Shown piece after piece: positions 48,541 to 58,337 of a stretch of DNA of 64,000 bases. This DNA comes from Aquella oligotrophica. Lineage in GTDB: Bacteria; Pseudomonadota; Gammaproteobacteria; Burkholderiales; UBA11063. Below the pieces are notes generated by a model. The model made no database searches. It had not been told where the DNA came from and saw only the letters and a program-made list of their open reading frames with translations. The stretch spans positions 248,001 through 312,000 of the forward strand of contig NZ_CP024847.1 in NCBI RefSeq assembly GCF_002892535.1. Reading direction: 5' to 3'. Within the stretch, counting starts at the first letter, position 1; every line of letters begins with the position of its first letter. A program made the position numbers and the translations under genes.

Positions 48541-48571
48541 GTAAGGCGGGTTAATACCGCCTTACTTAATT
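48535..48571. terminator. Bidirectional terminator between permease and TolC-family genes
   Basis: A 15-bp stem (48535-48549 with 48557-48571) has a GC-rich core and a 7-base loop. It includes the permease stop and lies 6 bases before the TolC-family stop on the other strand. Confidence 0.85.
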
Positions 48572-48576
48572 TGCAT

Positions 48577-49926
48577 CTATTGTTTAATATTTGCATTTAT
48601 CTGTTGAAGAAATCTTTCGTCTATCATGCCACTTAAATACTGTAGTTGAACTTCAGATAACAGATATTTATACCTGGATTGTTGATATTCCTTGAATGTT
48701 TGAAAGTAGTCTTTTTGTGCGTTAACTAGATTCACACTGTTCCGAATACCAACTTGATAGCCAAGTTTATCTGAGTCAACTTTGGTTTTTGCGGATTTTA
48801 AGGCTGCTTTTTGCGCCTGCACAAAGCTTACCCCATTTGCGACGTTCCAGTATGCATTCCGAATATTCTGATCTGTTTGACGCTGAACGCTGGTTAATTG
48901 TTCCTGCGATGATTCAAATATTGCCGCAGCTTGTCTAGTTTTTGCGTTTACTTCACCACCTGAATAAATTGGTACACTTAACTGTAAGCCAACGTAGCCA
49001 ACAGTATAGCTCGAAATAGGGCTTCCGGCAACATTTATTATTGATTGCAATTGATTGCTGGTTGCATTTGTATTATCTATAGAACCAGTATCTTGATACA
49101 TGTATTGTGCTAGAAGATTTATTGTTGGCAAGTGACCTGATCTGGCAATACTAATATCCTGTTTTGCCATGACTAGTTGTTTATTGGCTATTTTTACGTT
49201 TAAATTGCCACTTTCTGCCATTTGTGCCCAGAGGTTTGAATCTTGTGGAACTGGTAATTTCAGCTCAATATCAGTTTGCAATGGTTGAATCAAATCTGGG
49301 TTAAGCCCGGTGAGATTGCGAAAAATATTTTTCTTGTAAATTAAATTGTTTTCATCCTGAAGCTCCTGTGCCATAGAGGCATCATATGCTGCTTGAGCAT
49401 CATTAACATCAACCACAGGTACGGTGCCAACCTGAAATGCTTCTTTTGCTTGAATTAATTGTTGCTCTAATGCTTTTGCCGTCATCTGAGTCGCTAATAA
49501 AACATCTTCTGCATAAAGAACATCAAAATAAGCTTGGGCAACATCAACCATTAATTGTTGTCGGGCATTTTCTAACTGTAACGTTGATAATTGGGCAGAA
49601 AATTTACTGCGTGTATATGTAGAAAATTTACTAAAATCAAAGACAACTTGATTTAATTGTGCTCCGTATATTGGTTGATGGTAGAAAGCGTACATCCCTG
49701 CACCTGAGACATAGTTTTCACTTAAAGTAACATTTGCATTTACTTGTGGTAATATTGCCGCACGCGAAATATTTGGGTTTTCTTGTCCAGCGTCATTAGT
49801 TGCAACAGCTTTTAAATAGTCTGCATTAAAAACCAAAGCCTTCTGATATGCTTCAAATAAGTCAACAGCATATGTCGTAAAGATTGGAGAAAAATAGAGA
49901 ATACTTAGTAGAAGTTTTTTTTTCAT
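48577..49926 (-). CDS. TolC family outer membrane channel protein
   Basis: The 449-residue protein has a signal peptide (cut near TYA) and two outer membrane efflux repeats, with repeated long helices such as VAQAYFDVLYAEDVL and NAYWNVANGVSFVQAQKAAL, and GLNPDLIQPL. TolC forms the outer membrane exit duct for RND, MFS and type I exporters. No inner membrane partner is next to it, so it probably serves several pumps. It is divergent from a LysR regulator, which may control it. Confidence 0.9.
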   Translation of the reverse strand: MKKKLLLSILYFSPIFTTYAVDLFEAYQKALVFNADYLKAVATNDAGQENPNISRAAILPQVNANVTLSENYVSGAGMYAFYHQPIYGAQLNQVVFDFSKFSTYTRSKFSAQLSTLQLENARQQLMVDVAQAYFDVLYAEDVLLATQMTAKALEQQLIQAKEAFQVGTVPVVDVNDAQAAYDASMAQELQDENNLIYKKNIFRNLTGLNPDLIQPLQTDIELKLPVPQDSNLWAQMAESGNLNVKIANKQLVMAKQDISIARSGHLPTINLLAQYMYQDTGSIDNTNATSNQLQSIINVAGSPISSYTVGYVGLQLSVPIYSGGEVNAKTRQAAAIFESSQEQLTSVQRQTDQNIRNAYWNVANGVSFVQAQKAALKSAKTKVDSDKLGYQVGIRNSVNLVNAQKDYFQTFKEYQQSRYKYLLSEVQLQYLSGMIDERFLQQINANIKQ

Positions 49927-50132
49927 AGCTGTATATTATACCCTGTTTTAAGCATCTTATCTGCGCAAAATGTATGAATAATACTTGAGGCTGCTAGTGC
50001 TTGCTGCTTAATGCTATAATACTATTAAAAATAATAATTAAAGCCATAATGGTAACCTTGGTGCGAATAAATTAATCAGTTTAAATCTGTTTATATTTGT
50101 AACCTTTATTATTTACTCAAAGAGGCAGAATA

Positions 50133-51038
50133 ATGTATGATGACTTATTAATGTTTGTGAAACTTGTTGCTTTAGGTAGCTTTAGCCAGACCGCAAAGGA
50201 CTATAATACTTCTCAGCCTACGATAACAAGGAGAATACAGGCATTAGAGCAGGCCTTAGGTATGCAGTTGTTAAAGCGTAACACTCGAAATATTGAATTA
50301 ACTGTTGCCGGGCATAAGTTATATGAAAGTGTTAGAGGTTATAAATTTTCAATTGATAATATAATCAGAAATTTACGTACTAGTGAAGGAAATTTGAAAG
50401 AGCGAATCCGGATTGCCTTGCCACCAGCGATGTCTTTTTATGTAATTTCCCCTTATATTGGTGAATTTATGGCAAAAAATCCCGATATTTCCTTAGATAT
50501 TATCTATCAACGTTCAGCAGTTGATTTGGTAACTCAAAATCTTGATTTGGCAGTTAATGCTAATCCACCAACTTCACAAGTAGTAAAAATAAAGTTACTT
50601 CATAAAGCGCATTTTCAGCTTTATGCGAGCAAGGACTACGTGAAGCGTTATGGGTTACCAAAATCAATGGCAGAGTTAGCTTCGCACACGGTTATAGGTA
50701 TGATAAATAGCGATGACACTGTCACAAAAGTTTTATATGCCAATCATATAAAAACAGGTGAACAGATTGCGCTTGATAATCATAGCTGTAGAATTCTTAG
50801 TAATGAAGGGCTTAATATCCACCAGATTGTAAATAGTGGTTATGCGATTGGCGGATTATGGGATACATTACTATTAAATGATACCGCCAGTCAAGGGTTA
50901 GTAAAAGTTTTTCCAGAGTATACCTTTAGTGAAATTCCATATTTTCTGATTCGGGATGCCGAAAATAAATCTGCAAATTTAGAGGCTTTAATTAAATTTA
51001 TTGAAGAGTGCTTTGAGCGGATAAAGCCTAAAGATTAA
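50133..51038 (+). CDS. LysR-type transcriptional regulator
   Basis: The 301 residues show the LysR helix-turn-helix in the first 60 (LGSFSQTAKDYNTSQPTITRRIQALEQALG split over residues 14-43) followed by the substrate-binding LysR domain. The binding domain has PAMSFYVISPYIGEFM and a late KVFPEYTFSEIPYFLIR. It is divergent from the TolC-family gene, 206 bases apart, which is the common layout for a LysR protein and its target. The ligand is unknown. Confidence 0.93.
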   Translation: MYDDLLMFVKLVALGSFSQTAKDYNTSQPTITRRIQALEQALGMQLLKRNTRNIELTVAGHKLYESVRGYKFSIDNIIRNLRTSEGNLKERIRIALPPAMSFYVISPYIGEFMAKNPDISLDIIYQRSAVDLVTQNLDLAVNANPPTSQVVKIKLLHKAHFQLYASKDYVKRYGLPKSMAELASHTVIGMINSDDTVTKVLYANHIKTGEQIALDNHSCRILSNEGLNIHQIVNSGYAIGGLWDTLLLNDTASQGLVKVFPEYTFSEIPYFLIRDAENKSANLEALIKFIEECFERIKPKD

Positions 51039-51040
51039 TT

Positions 51041-51442
51041 TTAACGGAATGCCCAGAACTTACTGATTAAAAAGCTGATAAATGGTGTGATAAACGTTGG
51101 AATCACGCCATATTCTGGAGCTAACATGAATATCTTAGTTAGGATCCGGACTCCACCAACATTTATACACATGCCAATTATTGATGTAATCATAAATTTG
51201 GTAAATTCACGTTTCGAAAAGCGATGCTTTTTAAAAGTATATTTAATATGCCCATAGTAGGCGATAAACATTCCCACTGCACTTCCTAAAATCATTGAAA
51301 CAGAAGGAAAGACGTGGAAATAACGGTGTAAAATCCAATAAGCAAAATCTTGAAAAAAGAGAGCTGTAAGTCCGACAATCCCATATATCGCAATTTCTCG
51401 AATGTGTTTACGTTTTATTTTTTTCACGTGTTGGTGTATCAT
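51041..51442 (-). CDS. GtrA family membrane protein
   Basis: The 133-residue protein has four helices of the GtrA/DPMS family: [20 protein letters not shown], a [20 protein letters not shown] helix and two later ones, with NYxxxRxxxF-like [20 protein letters not shown] between. Members flip or help transfer lipid-linked sugars in O-antigen or teichoic acid modification. Its ATG overlaps the mnmG stop by 4 bases, an unusual neighbour. A glycosyltransferase partner is not in the window. Confidence 0.9.
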   Translation of the reverse strand: MIHQHVKKIKRKHIREIAIYGIVGLTALFFQDFAYWILHRYFHVFPSVSMILGSAVGMFIAYYGHIKYTFKKHRFSKREFTKFMITSIIGMCINVGGVRILTKIFMLAPEYGVIPTFITPFISFLISKFWAFR

Positions 51443-53322
51443 AAGCGTGGGAAACCTTTTTTGGCAAAAACTTGTAAGAGTGAGATAGCTGCAGGCGTAA
51501 TTCCTGAGATTCGTGATGCCTGTCCTAATGTTTCCGGCTGATGATGTTTGAGTTTTTGTACAACTTCTGCGGAAAGCCCACTTATTTTATCATAATCAAC
51601 ATTAGAAGGAATCTTTTGTTGGTCAAGCTGGAGGTTTTTACCTACCTCATCATTCTGGCGGGCGATATAGCCTGCATATTTTATCTGGATTGCTACTTGT
51701 TCAGTTATGCGAGTATCATTGCATTCTAGTGGAATAAACCCCGGTAGCTTTGATAAATCTTGATAGTCAAATTCTGGACGTTTTAGCATATCATGCATTG
51801 AGTATTCTCTATCAATCCGTTTGCCGAATAATGCTTCATATTCGGTACCATTAATGTTTTCAGGATAAACAAAAATTTTCTTTAATCGCTCAGTTTCTTT
51901 TCCGATAGTTTCTTGTTTATAGCAAAAGGTATTCCATTGCTGATCTGTGATTACTCCGAGTTTTCGTCCGATTTCTGTTAACCGGAAATCAGCATTGTCT
52001 TCACGTAGCTGTAAGCGGTATTCAGCACGTGAAGTAAACATACGATATGGTTCGTTAACTCCTTTGGTTATCAAATCATCAACTAAAACCCCAAGATAAG
52101 CTTCATTTCGCATTGGACACCAGCTTTCTTGTTCTTTCACCATTAGCCCTGCATTTATACCTGCCAATAAGCCTTGTGCCGCCGCTTCTTCATATCCGGT
52201 AGTACCATTTATTTGCCCAGCAAAAAATAATCCAGAAATGAGCTTTGATTCAAGGCTTGATTTTAGATATGTTGGATTGAAGTAATCATATTCAATTGCA
52301 TAACCAGGTCTTAATATATGTGCATTTTCGAGTCCATTCATTGAGCGAACCAGTTTTAGTTGAATATCAAACGGTAACGATGTTGAAATACCATTAGGGT
52401 AGTATTCGTTGGTAGTTAACCCTTCTGGTTCAAGAAAGATCTGATGCGATTCCTTATCCGCAAAACGGTTTACTTTATCTTCTATTGATGGGCAATAACG
52501 TGGACCAACACCTTCAATTACACCAGTAAACATTGGTGAGCGATCAAAGCCACTACGAATGATTTCATGTGTTTGTGGGTTGGTGTGAGTAATCCAGCAC
52601 GGAATCTGCTTTGGATGCATCTCCTGATTACCTAGAAAAGAAAATATGGGCGTGGGTGTATCTCCTGGCTGTTCTTCAAGTTTGCTAAAATCAATGGTTC
52701 TGCCATCAATCCGCGGTGGAGTTCCTGTTTTTAGTCTTCCAACAGGCAGTTCATAATCACGTAACCGTTCTGACAAGCGTACTGCAGCCGGATCGCCAGC
52801 TCTTCCTCCAGTATAGTTCTGAAGCCCGATATGAATTCGCCCACCAAGGAAAGTTCCTGAAGTTAATACTACTGCTTTGGACTTGAAAATGATTCCGCTC
52901 TGGGTCATAATACCAGTTATCTGATCTTTTTCGATCAATAAATCATCGACTGCTTGTTGGAATAAGGTCAGATTTGCTTGATTTTCAAGAGTACTTCTTA
53001 CATATGCCTTATATAGTATTCGGTCAGCTTGAGCGCGAGTTGCTCGGACAGCGGGTCCCTTGCTTGAATTTAATATTCTAAATTGGATTCCGGCATGGTC
53101 TGTGGCGATGGCCATTACACCACCCAAGGCATCAACTTCTTTTACCAGATGTCCTTTACCTATTCCACCAATTGATGGGTTACATGACATTTGACCAAGG
53201 GTTTCAATATTGTGTGTAATGAGAAGAGTCTCTAAGCCCATCCTGCTGGTTGCTAGAGCAGCCTCAGTTCCAGCATGTCCTCCGCCAACCACAATTATGT
53301 CAAACTGTTTATCAAAAATCAT
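51439..53322 (-). CDS. mnmG: tRNA uridine-5-carboxymethylaminomethyl modification enzyme MnmG
   Basis: With MnmE, MnmG makes the carboxymethylaminomethyl group at wobble uridine of several tRNAs. I start at the ATG at 53322 (627 residues) rather than a TTG upstream, matching the E. coli N-terminus ([19 protein letters not shown]). The FAD-binding region [47 protein letters not shown] and the C-terminal helical tail are present. Length is normal. mnmE and rsmG are not adjacent. Confidence 0.96.
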   Translation of the reverse strand: MIFDKQFDIIVVGGGHAGTEAALATSRMGLETLLITHNIETLGQMSCNPSIGGIGKGHLVKEVDALGGVMAIATDHAGIQFRILNSSKGPAVRATRAQADRILYKAYVRSTLENQANLTLFQQAVDDLLIEKDQITGIMTQSGIIFKSKAVVLTSGTFLGGRIHIGLQNYTGGRAGDPAAVRLSERLRDYELPVGRLKTGTPPRIDGRTIDFSKLEEQPGDTPTPIFSFLGNQEMHPKQIPCWITHTNPQTHEIIRSGFDRSPMFTGVIEGVGPRYCPSIEDKVNRFADKESHQIFLEPEGLTTNEYYPNGISTSLPFDIQLKLVRSMNGLENAHILRPGYAIEYDYFNPTYLKSSLESKLISGLFFAGQINGTTGYEEAAAQGLLAGINAGLMVKEQESWCPMRNEAYLGVLVDDLITKGVNEPYRMFTSRAEYRLQLREDNADFRLTEIGRKLGVITDQQWNTFCYKQETIGKETERLKKIFVYPENINGTEYEALFGKRIDREYSMHDMLKRPEFDYQDLSKLPGFIPLECNDTRITEQVAIQIKYAGYIARQNDEVGKNLQLDQQKIPSNVDYDKISGLSAEVVQKLKHHQPETLGQASRISGITPAAISLLQVFAKKGFPRL

Positions 53323-53778
53323 CTGAAGTACAACTCGTAACAAAAAATATTAGCTCGTGATTATAGCATATTGAGATTTTTGATTATTATCTCTAATCTG
53401 GAGCCGTTTTAGCTAAGAGCTTTTATGGTTTAATGGTGGCGAAAACGGTTGGAAAGCATGAAGTATTGGCTATTTGATTAATAAACTGCGCTATTATGTA
53501 GTAAAACGCAACAGCGAGTTTTTGTTGTGTAATATACTAATTTGATTCAATTTATTTATTTAAATTTAAAAAAATATTTATGAAGTGTCAGTAGATTTGA
53601 TGGCTAGACTTGGTTTTAAGTCAGTGATTATTTTATAATATCGTCAGAGGAAACGGCAATTGTAGTTTTTGGCTATTATTGTCAAGTCACAGCAAGGGAT
53701 GTGGCAAACAAAGCAAAAATGAATGGTTGTCTAATTGTATAAATTAGTCTGAACAAAATACAAAAAGGAAATAGAATT
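53323..53778 (+). promoter_or_regulatory. Intergenic region with candidate promoter of the beta-barrel gene
   Basis: TTGGTT at 53610-53615 and a perfect TATAAT at 53634-53639 are 18 bases apart, facing the beta-barrel gene with a leader of about 135 bases. The rest of the 456-bp gap is AT-rich with no gene. AAAAAGGAAA lies before the ATG at 53779. Confidence 0.5.
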
Positions 53779-54333
53779 ATGAAAAAAATTTTAGGCGCGA
53801 TATTAGGTTTGGCTTCTTTTGCTGCTTTCGCAGGTAACGCTGATAATGCAGTTTACCTTACTGGTAACATTGGTATGAATACTTCATACAGCAGCAGCAC
53901 TGGTGCATCTAACGGTACAGTAGGTCAAAGTGGTGGTTATTTCCTTGGTGCTAACTTCGGTGTGAACGTTAATCGTTACCTTGGTCTTGAAGTTGGTTAC
54001 ACTAATGCATGGATTAACTATGGTGGTGCTACTCCAGCTGGTTCTAGCGTTCCATTTGGTGTTGCTCAATATGGTTTGACTGATTTTGCTGTACGTGGTA
54101 CTATTCCTCTAGGTGAAACTTTTGATCTTTATGGTCGTATTGGTATCGCTGGTTATGATAATAATCCTAGCGGAACTGCAATCTCTGTTCAAAACTTAGG
54201 CGCTTTATATGGTATGGGTGCTGAGTGGAATTTGTCTAAACAGTGGGCTCTTTCTCTTGAATATTGGGGCGCTACTGGTAGCACTGCTTTCTCTAGCGGA
54301 AACATTCAAGGTGGTGTTAAATTCGGTTTCTAA
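53779..54333 (+). CDS. Small outer-membrane beta-barrel protein (OmpA/opacity-like)
   Basis: The 184-residue protein has a signal peptide (1-18, cut after AFA) and about eight alternating hydrophobic strands with Gly and aromatic residues, such as YFLGANFGVNVNRYLGLEVGY, LYGRIGIAGYDNN and ALSLEYWGATG. It ends GGVKFGF, with the C-terminal Phe recognised by the BAM complex. Size and Gly-Asn content fit small 8-strand barrels (opacity/OmpW/OmpX type) that serve in adhesion or as small pores. A strong promoter and terminator flank it, suggesting high expression. Confidence 0.85.
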   Translation: MKKILGAILGLASFAAFAGNADNAVYLTGNIGMNTSYSSSTGASNGTVGQSGGYFLGANFGVNVNRYLGLEVGYTNAWINYGGATPAGSSVPFGVAQYGLTDFAVRGTIPLGETFDLYGRIGIAGYDNNPSGTAISVQNLGALYGMGAEWNLSKQWALSLEYWGATGSTAFSSGNIQGGVKFGF

Positions 54334-54352
54334 TAAACCAGGTTTATTTTAT

Positions 54353-54387
54353 AAAAAGATCACTTCTCCTTCAGAGTGGTCTTTTTT
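54353..54387 (+). terminator. Rho-independent terminator after the beta-barrel gene
   Basis: A stem of about 12 bp (53-64 with 75-86 of the 54300s) with one G-U pair and a 10-base loop runs into six U residues at 54382-54387. Confidence 0.8.
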
Positions 54388-54489
54388 CATTTTATGTCTT
54401 AAAACATATATTAAACTAAAATTATGATTGTTTTTTTATAGCTTTAGAATGTAGGTGGTGGGATTATTTATCAGGGTAGGTAATAACTT

Positions 54490-54684
54490 TTAGTTATTGT
54501 TATTTTTTTGTGTTTTTGGCTTACTACTATTAATACCCTTGCCATCATTATTGAAAGAGTTTTCTTCGGGAAATTCAGAGCTTGAGGCTAATCTTGAATT
54601 AACCGTTGGACTGTTAATTTCATCTGCTTGTATATCATAGGCATACCCACCTAATAAACTAAGCATCATAATAAATCTTTTCAT
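54490..54684 (-). CDS. Small secreted protein, 64 residues
   Basis: The product has a signal peptide-like start (MKRFIMMLSLLGGYAYDIQA, possibly cut after residue 20) and a short mature chain rich in Ser, Asn, Glu and Pro, ending in NNNN. AGAAG precedes the ATG. It has no recognisable domain. The mature part looks disordered. It sits next to the beta-barrel gene but on the other strand. Confidence 0.5.
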   Translation of the reverse strand: MKRFIMMLSLLGGYAYDIQADEINSPTVNSRLASSSEFPEENSFNNDGKGINSSKPKTQKNNNN

Positions 54685-55040
54685 CTTCTATATATCTTTT
54701 TACAATTATCTAATTCGTAATTCTATCATAGCAGATTATTAATTGCAAATACGCAGATTAATAAGAAATTTAAATTAAAACTATCGCCCTAAAAGTCAGC
54801 ATTTGGGTGTTCTTTGGGTTTTTTAGGAAGATAATTTGCAACTCACGATAAGGGGAAATGATTTATTGAAACCTGTCTTTATCTACAAATTAAGCTATAA
54901 TAACTTGCTGTATTTGTATCAATTTTTTGGTAAGCGATAATATTTATCATATTGTTATGGATCAATGTTTCTTTTGATGTGCATTGGCTTGATATTAATC
55001 GGGTTAATCCTGAATTTCTGAATTTAAGAAGAAAGAGTGT
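54685..55040. other. 356-bp AT-rich gap before the HAD gene
   Basis: This holds the divergent upstream region of the HAD phosphatase and the small secreted protein gene. AAGAAGAAAG precedes the HAD ATG. A 24-codon TTG-initiated frame near 54866 looks like chance. I see no clear promoter. Confidence 0.3.
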
Positions 55041-55709
55041 ATGAGAAAAAAGATATCTGCAATTTTTTGGGATATGGATGGAACACTTGTCGATAGTGAA
55101 GCTCTTCATAATGAATCTTCAGAGTATGCTACAAAAATGATTGTTAGCAAGTATCCATTAGTTGTTAGCTCAATTAGGATTGACCCAACTGGTTTAAGTA
55201 ATGAAACTGTATTTTCATTGCTTTTTGAAACTGAGGAACAAAAGGTTGAATCACATATATTTAAAGAGTGGGAACAATTGGCGGTTAATTATGTAATTGA
55301 ACGAATCACCACTGATCATGGCATCGCTCAGTCATTGAAGTTATTTGAGTATTTTCATCAGAAAGGTATTTCCCAAAGTATAGTGAGTAATTCTCCTAGT
55401 AAATTGGTAGAACATACGGTTAGTACCCTAAAAATCAGAGATAAATGTCGTTACTTATTTAGTCGTGATAGCGTTCAATATGGAAAACCAGATCCATCTT
55501 TATATCTGAATGCAATTCGATTGCATGAGGTTGACTCAGATAAAGCCCTTGCATTTGAGGATAGCGGTTCTGGAATAACGGCAGCTAGGGCTGCTGGATT
55601 AAATATCGTTGGAATAGGGGAACCAAGTAGTAAGCATAATCCTGATCATACCTGTTTATTAACTCAAAATGATTGGCTTATAAATCTCGAAAAACACTAC
55701 TTTTTTTAG
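55041..55709 (+). CDS. HAD superfamily phosphatase (beta-phosphoglucomutase-like)
   Basis: The 222 residues match subfamily I HAD enzymes: motif 1 DMDGTLVDSE with nucleophile Asp11 and Asp13, motif 2 VSNSPSK, a Lys in KPDPSLYLNAI and motif 4 AFEDSGSGITAARAAG. The helical cap lies at about 20-100. Likely substrates are sugar phosphates or similar, but none can be named. A membrane protein gene follows 12 bases downstream, then a carotenoid oxygenase, suggesting one transcript. Confidence 0.9.
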   Translation: MRKKISAIFWDMDGTLVDSEALHNESSEYATKMIVSKYPLVVSSIRIDPTGLSNETVFSLLFETEEQKVESHIFKEWEQLAVNYVIERITTDHGIAQSLKLFEYFHQKGISQSIVSNSPSKLVEHTVSTLKIRDKCRYLFSRDSVQYGKPDPSLYLNAIRLHEVDSDKALAFEDSGSGITAARAAGLNIVGIGEPSSKHNPDHTCLLTQNDWLINLEKHYFF

Positions 55710-55720
55710 AGGGGTAAAGA

Positions 55721-56374
55721 ATGCATAAAAAATTGGCCGTATTATTTGGCTTTATTCCATGGGTGGTATTTTCAGAGTTATATGCATCAACGACAAAAGA
55801 AATAATTGAGGCATCTTTGGCTGCATTAGCAACGATGGTTATTCTTGACTGGCATCAATTAAAAAAAGGATTTTGGTTACCATTAGCTTCAGCGATTTAT
55901 TTTATCTTGGTTGCATTAAATGGTATTTTTGATTTTTTCCCTTGGGCTATAACTCATCCGGCAGCCGTGATTAATCTTGCATTGGCTATAATAGTCTGGT
56001 TGTCTTTAATTATGAAACGTCCCTTTACATTGCAGTATGCTAGGGAAGAAGTTGAGGTCGCTTTTTGGAAAAGTCCGTTATTTATTAAAACCAATTATTA
56101 TCTGACTCTTATGTGGGCAATAATGATGACAGTTTCTGCATTGCCCTCCGTATTTATCCCCGAGAAAATTTATGCTAATTCGTGGTTTTGGGGTATGTTT
56201 TCAATACAGCTTGTCTTGGATTGGCTTTCTTCCTTAATAAAAAAATGCAGGGCTGGATTATGGGCTGGAATTTTTGGTCCAATGTCCGTAAATTACCCCC
56301 AGTTAATTCTCCGTATTTGGAAGGTGGGCATAAGCCAGTACTTGATGAGGTTGAACTTCATGATCCTCAGGTGA
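55721..56374 (+). CDS. Membrane protein with FTLQYARE motif, overlapping the oxygenase gene
   Basis: The 217-residue reading frame has five clear membrane helices in the first 150 residues and the motif FTLQYAREEV (about 103-112) with a following FWKSPLFIKTNYYLTLMWA, which I recall from small hypothetical membrane proteins in diverse bacteria. From about 56182 to its stop at 56374, this frame overlaps the carotenoid oxygenase frame. The last helix reads better in the other frame (VLGYVFNTACLGLAFFLNKK), so a one-base loss in TTTTGGGG near 56186-56193 is possible. If so, the C-terminal 60 residues given here are not real. Confidence 0.6.
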   Translation: MHKKLAVLFGFIPWVVFSELYASTTKEIIEASLAALATMVILDWHQLKKGFWLPLASAIYFILVALNGIFDFFPWAITHPAAVINLALAIIVWLSLIMKRPFTLQYAREEVEVAFWKSPLFIKTNYYLTLMWAIMMTVSALPSVFIPEKIYANSWFWGMFSIQLVLDWLSSLIKKCRAGLWAGIFGPMSVNYPQLILRIWKVGISQYLMRLNFMILR

Positions 56375-57666
56375 TAGGAGAAATTCCTACACAGTTAAAT
56401 GGTCAATATTTACGTAATGGACCAAACCCATACTTTACTCCATATACTTATACTTATCCAATTGATGGTGATGGTATGATACATCGAATTAGCATTAAAG
56501 ATGGCAAAGTTAGCTATAAGAATGCATTTGTCAAGACGAATGGGTTACAAGCAGAATTGAAGGCTGGTAAAGCACTTTATGGTGGCATTGCATTACCGAT
56601 CCCTCCTGATCCCAAATATGTAAAAACTGATGAGACAGGTAAAAGTAGTGCTAGCATTCATATAGTAAAGTGGGGCAATAATTTACTTGCTTTGTATGAG
56701 ACAACGCCAGCATACCTTTTAGATAATAACCTTGCAACTATCGGCGAATTCCAGCCCGATGGTAGAGATTCGCCATTTAATGTGAATGCGCATCACCGGG
56801 TAGACCCTAAGACCGGGCAAATTTATATGTTTATTTACAATACTTATGGAGTTCCTCTGACGCTCTATGAGTTTAATCAAGATTACCAGCTAATAAAATC
56901 GGTCGATGTTGAGAAGCCTCAGAATACCATGATTCATGATTTTCTAATTACTGAAAACTATATCATTATCTTTGATATGCCAGCAATTTTTAATGTTGCG
57001 GGGAATGATGGTTCCGAGCCGTTCTTTGCCTTTTATCCAGATAAGTCAGTAACTATTATTTTAGTTAAGCGCAGTGATTATTCTATCTCCAGAATAGAAA
57101 ACATTCCAAGTTTCTTTGTTTATCACTTTGTTAATGCCTATGAGGAAGATAATAAGATCATCTTTGATATGGTGTTACATAAGAAATTAAATTTAAATCC
57201 AGCATTAAATGAAAATAACATACCACCAGCATTATATCGTGGAAGTATTGATCTTGAAACTTTACACTATCAGCATAAATGTTTGTGTGATAGTCTGATA
57301 GTTGAATTTCCTAGTTATAATCTTGATTATTGTGCACAAAAGTATCAGTTTGCTTATCTGGTTGCTAAGAAACCTGATAATGCAGGTGGATTTAATTTGC
57401 TGATAAAATATGATCTGGTTAATAATAAGTTTATCTATACGGATTTTGGAGCTGATACTGAGATTGGCGAGGCAACGTTTGTCACCGCGAGAGATAGCTC
57501 GAATGATGAAGATGATGGTTATTTGGTATTATTTGTTTATTGTAAATCTAGCGATTGTAGTGATTTCGTAGTTTTAAATGCAAAAAATATGCAGGAAATT
57601 GCTAGAGTTAAATTGCCACGGAGAGTACCACATGGTTTGCATGGTAGCTGGATAGCTGCAAAATAG
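56260..57666 (+). CDS. Carotenoid oxygenase family (RPE65/lignostilbene dioxygenase) protein
   Basis: The enzyme cleaves a double bond of carotenoids or stilbenes with one Fe(II) held by four His. I start at 56260, where AGGG lies 8 bases upstream; 56245 is an alternative. The 468 residues hold YLRNGPNP, IDGDGMIHR, and four ligand candidates: HH near 177 (NVNAHHRV), H near 226 (MIHDF), H near 289 (FVYHF) and one in HGLHGSW near 458-461. No carotenoid synthesis gene is in the window, so the substrate may be imported. Context genes are a HAD phosphatase, a membrane protein and a GST. Confidence 0.9.
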   Translation: MGWNFWSNVRKLPPVNSPYLEGGHKPVLDEVELHDPQVIGEIPTQLNGQYLRNGPNPYFTPYTYTYPIDGDGMIHRISIKDGKVSYKNAFVKTNGLQAELKAGKALYGGIALPIPPDPKYVKTDETGKSSASIHIVKWGNNLLALYETTPAYLLDNNLATIGEFQPDGRDSPFNVNAHHRVDPKTGQIYMFIYNTYGVPLTLYEFNQDYQLIKSVDVEKPQNTMIHDFLITENYIIIFDMPAIFNVAGNDGSEPFFAFYPDKSVTIILVKRSDYSISRIENIPSFFVYHFVNAYEEDNKIIFDMVLHKKLNLNPALNENNIPPALYRGSIDLETLHYQHKCLCDSLIVEFPSYNLDYCAQKYQFAYLVAKKPDNAGGFNLLIKYDLVNNKFIYTDFGADTEIGEATFVTARDSSNDEDDGYLVLFVYCKSSDCSDFVVLNAKNMQEIARVKLPRRVPHGLHGSWIAAK

Positions 57667-57699
57667 ATTATTCTACTTGAATTTTTATTGGAGAAAATT

Positions 57700-58317
57700 A
57701 TGTCAAAGAAATTGGTGTTTTATACAAATCCAAGGTCTCGAGGTCGGATTGTCCGCTGGATGCTTGAAGAATTGGGTATTAATTATGAAACTAAGGTGAT
57801 TGAGTATGGTGCTGCAATGAAGTCTCCAGAATACCTTGCTATTAATCCAATGGGTAAAGTCCCGGCTATTCAGTATGGAGAAGAGGTTGTAACCGAAAGT
57901 GCTGCAATATGTACTTATCTAGCGGAAACCTTTCCTGATGCAGGTTTGGCACCGCTACCTGAAGAGAAGGGGAATTATTATCGCTGGTTATTTTTTGCGG
58001 CTGGTCCACTGGAGCAAGCTACTGCATTAAAAGGATTGGATATCAATATCCCTGCTGAAAAACAAGGAATGCTTGGCTTTGGGAATTTTGAGATTACCCT
58101 AAATGCTCTTTCTAAGGCACTTATGGATAACCCATATATAGCTGGTAACAGATTCACTGCTGCTGATGTTTATGTCGGGTTAAGTATTGGATGGGGAATG
58201 CAATTTGGCATGATAGAGAAACGTTCAGAATTTGTAGAGTATTGGGAGCGAATCAGTCAACGTCCGGCTTATTTACGTGCACAAAAACTTGATGATGAAT
58301 TAATACCGAAGGCATAA
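57700..58317 (+). CDS. Glutathione S-transferase family protein
   Basis: I start at the ATG at 57700, with GGAGA 6 bases upstream. The 205-residue product shows the N-terminal thioredoxin-like fold (KLVFYTNPRSRGRIVRWMLEELG), the glutathione-binding NPMGKVPAI and ESAAICTYLAETFP, and the C-terminal helical domain ending around FTAADVYVG. The family conjugates or binds glutathione. It follows the carotenoid oxygenase by 33 bases on the same strand and may belong to the same unit. Confidence 0.92.
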   Translation: MSKKLVFYTNPRSRGRIVRWMLEELGINYETKVIEYGAAMKSPEYLAINPMGKVPAIQYGEEVVTESAAICTYLAETFPDAGLAPLPEEKGNYYRWLFFAAGPLEQATALKGLDINIPAEKQGMLGFGNFEITLNALSKALMDNPYIAGNRFTAADVYVGLSIGWGMQFGMIEKRSEFVEYWERISQRPAYLRAQKLDDELIPKA

Positions 58318-58337
58318 CTCATTCACACTATTTAGAG

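Noticed and set aside
53344-53778. Non-coding RNA gene in the long gap before the beta-barrel gene
   Set aside because: The stretch holds a promoter-like pair but no stable structure or terminator before the coding region, so a separate RNA is not supported.
54866-54940. TTG-started 24-codon frame behind AAGGGGA
   Set aside because: Spacing from the ribosome site to the TTG is long, the frame is tiny, and the composition is not protein-like.
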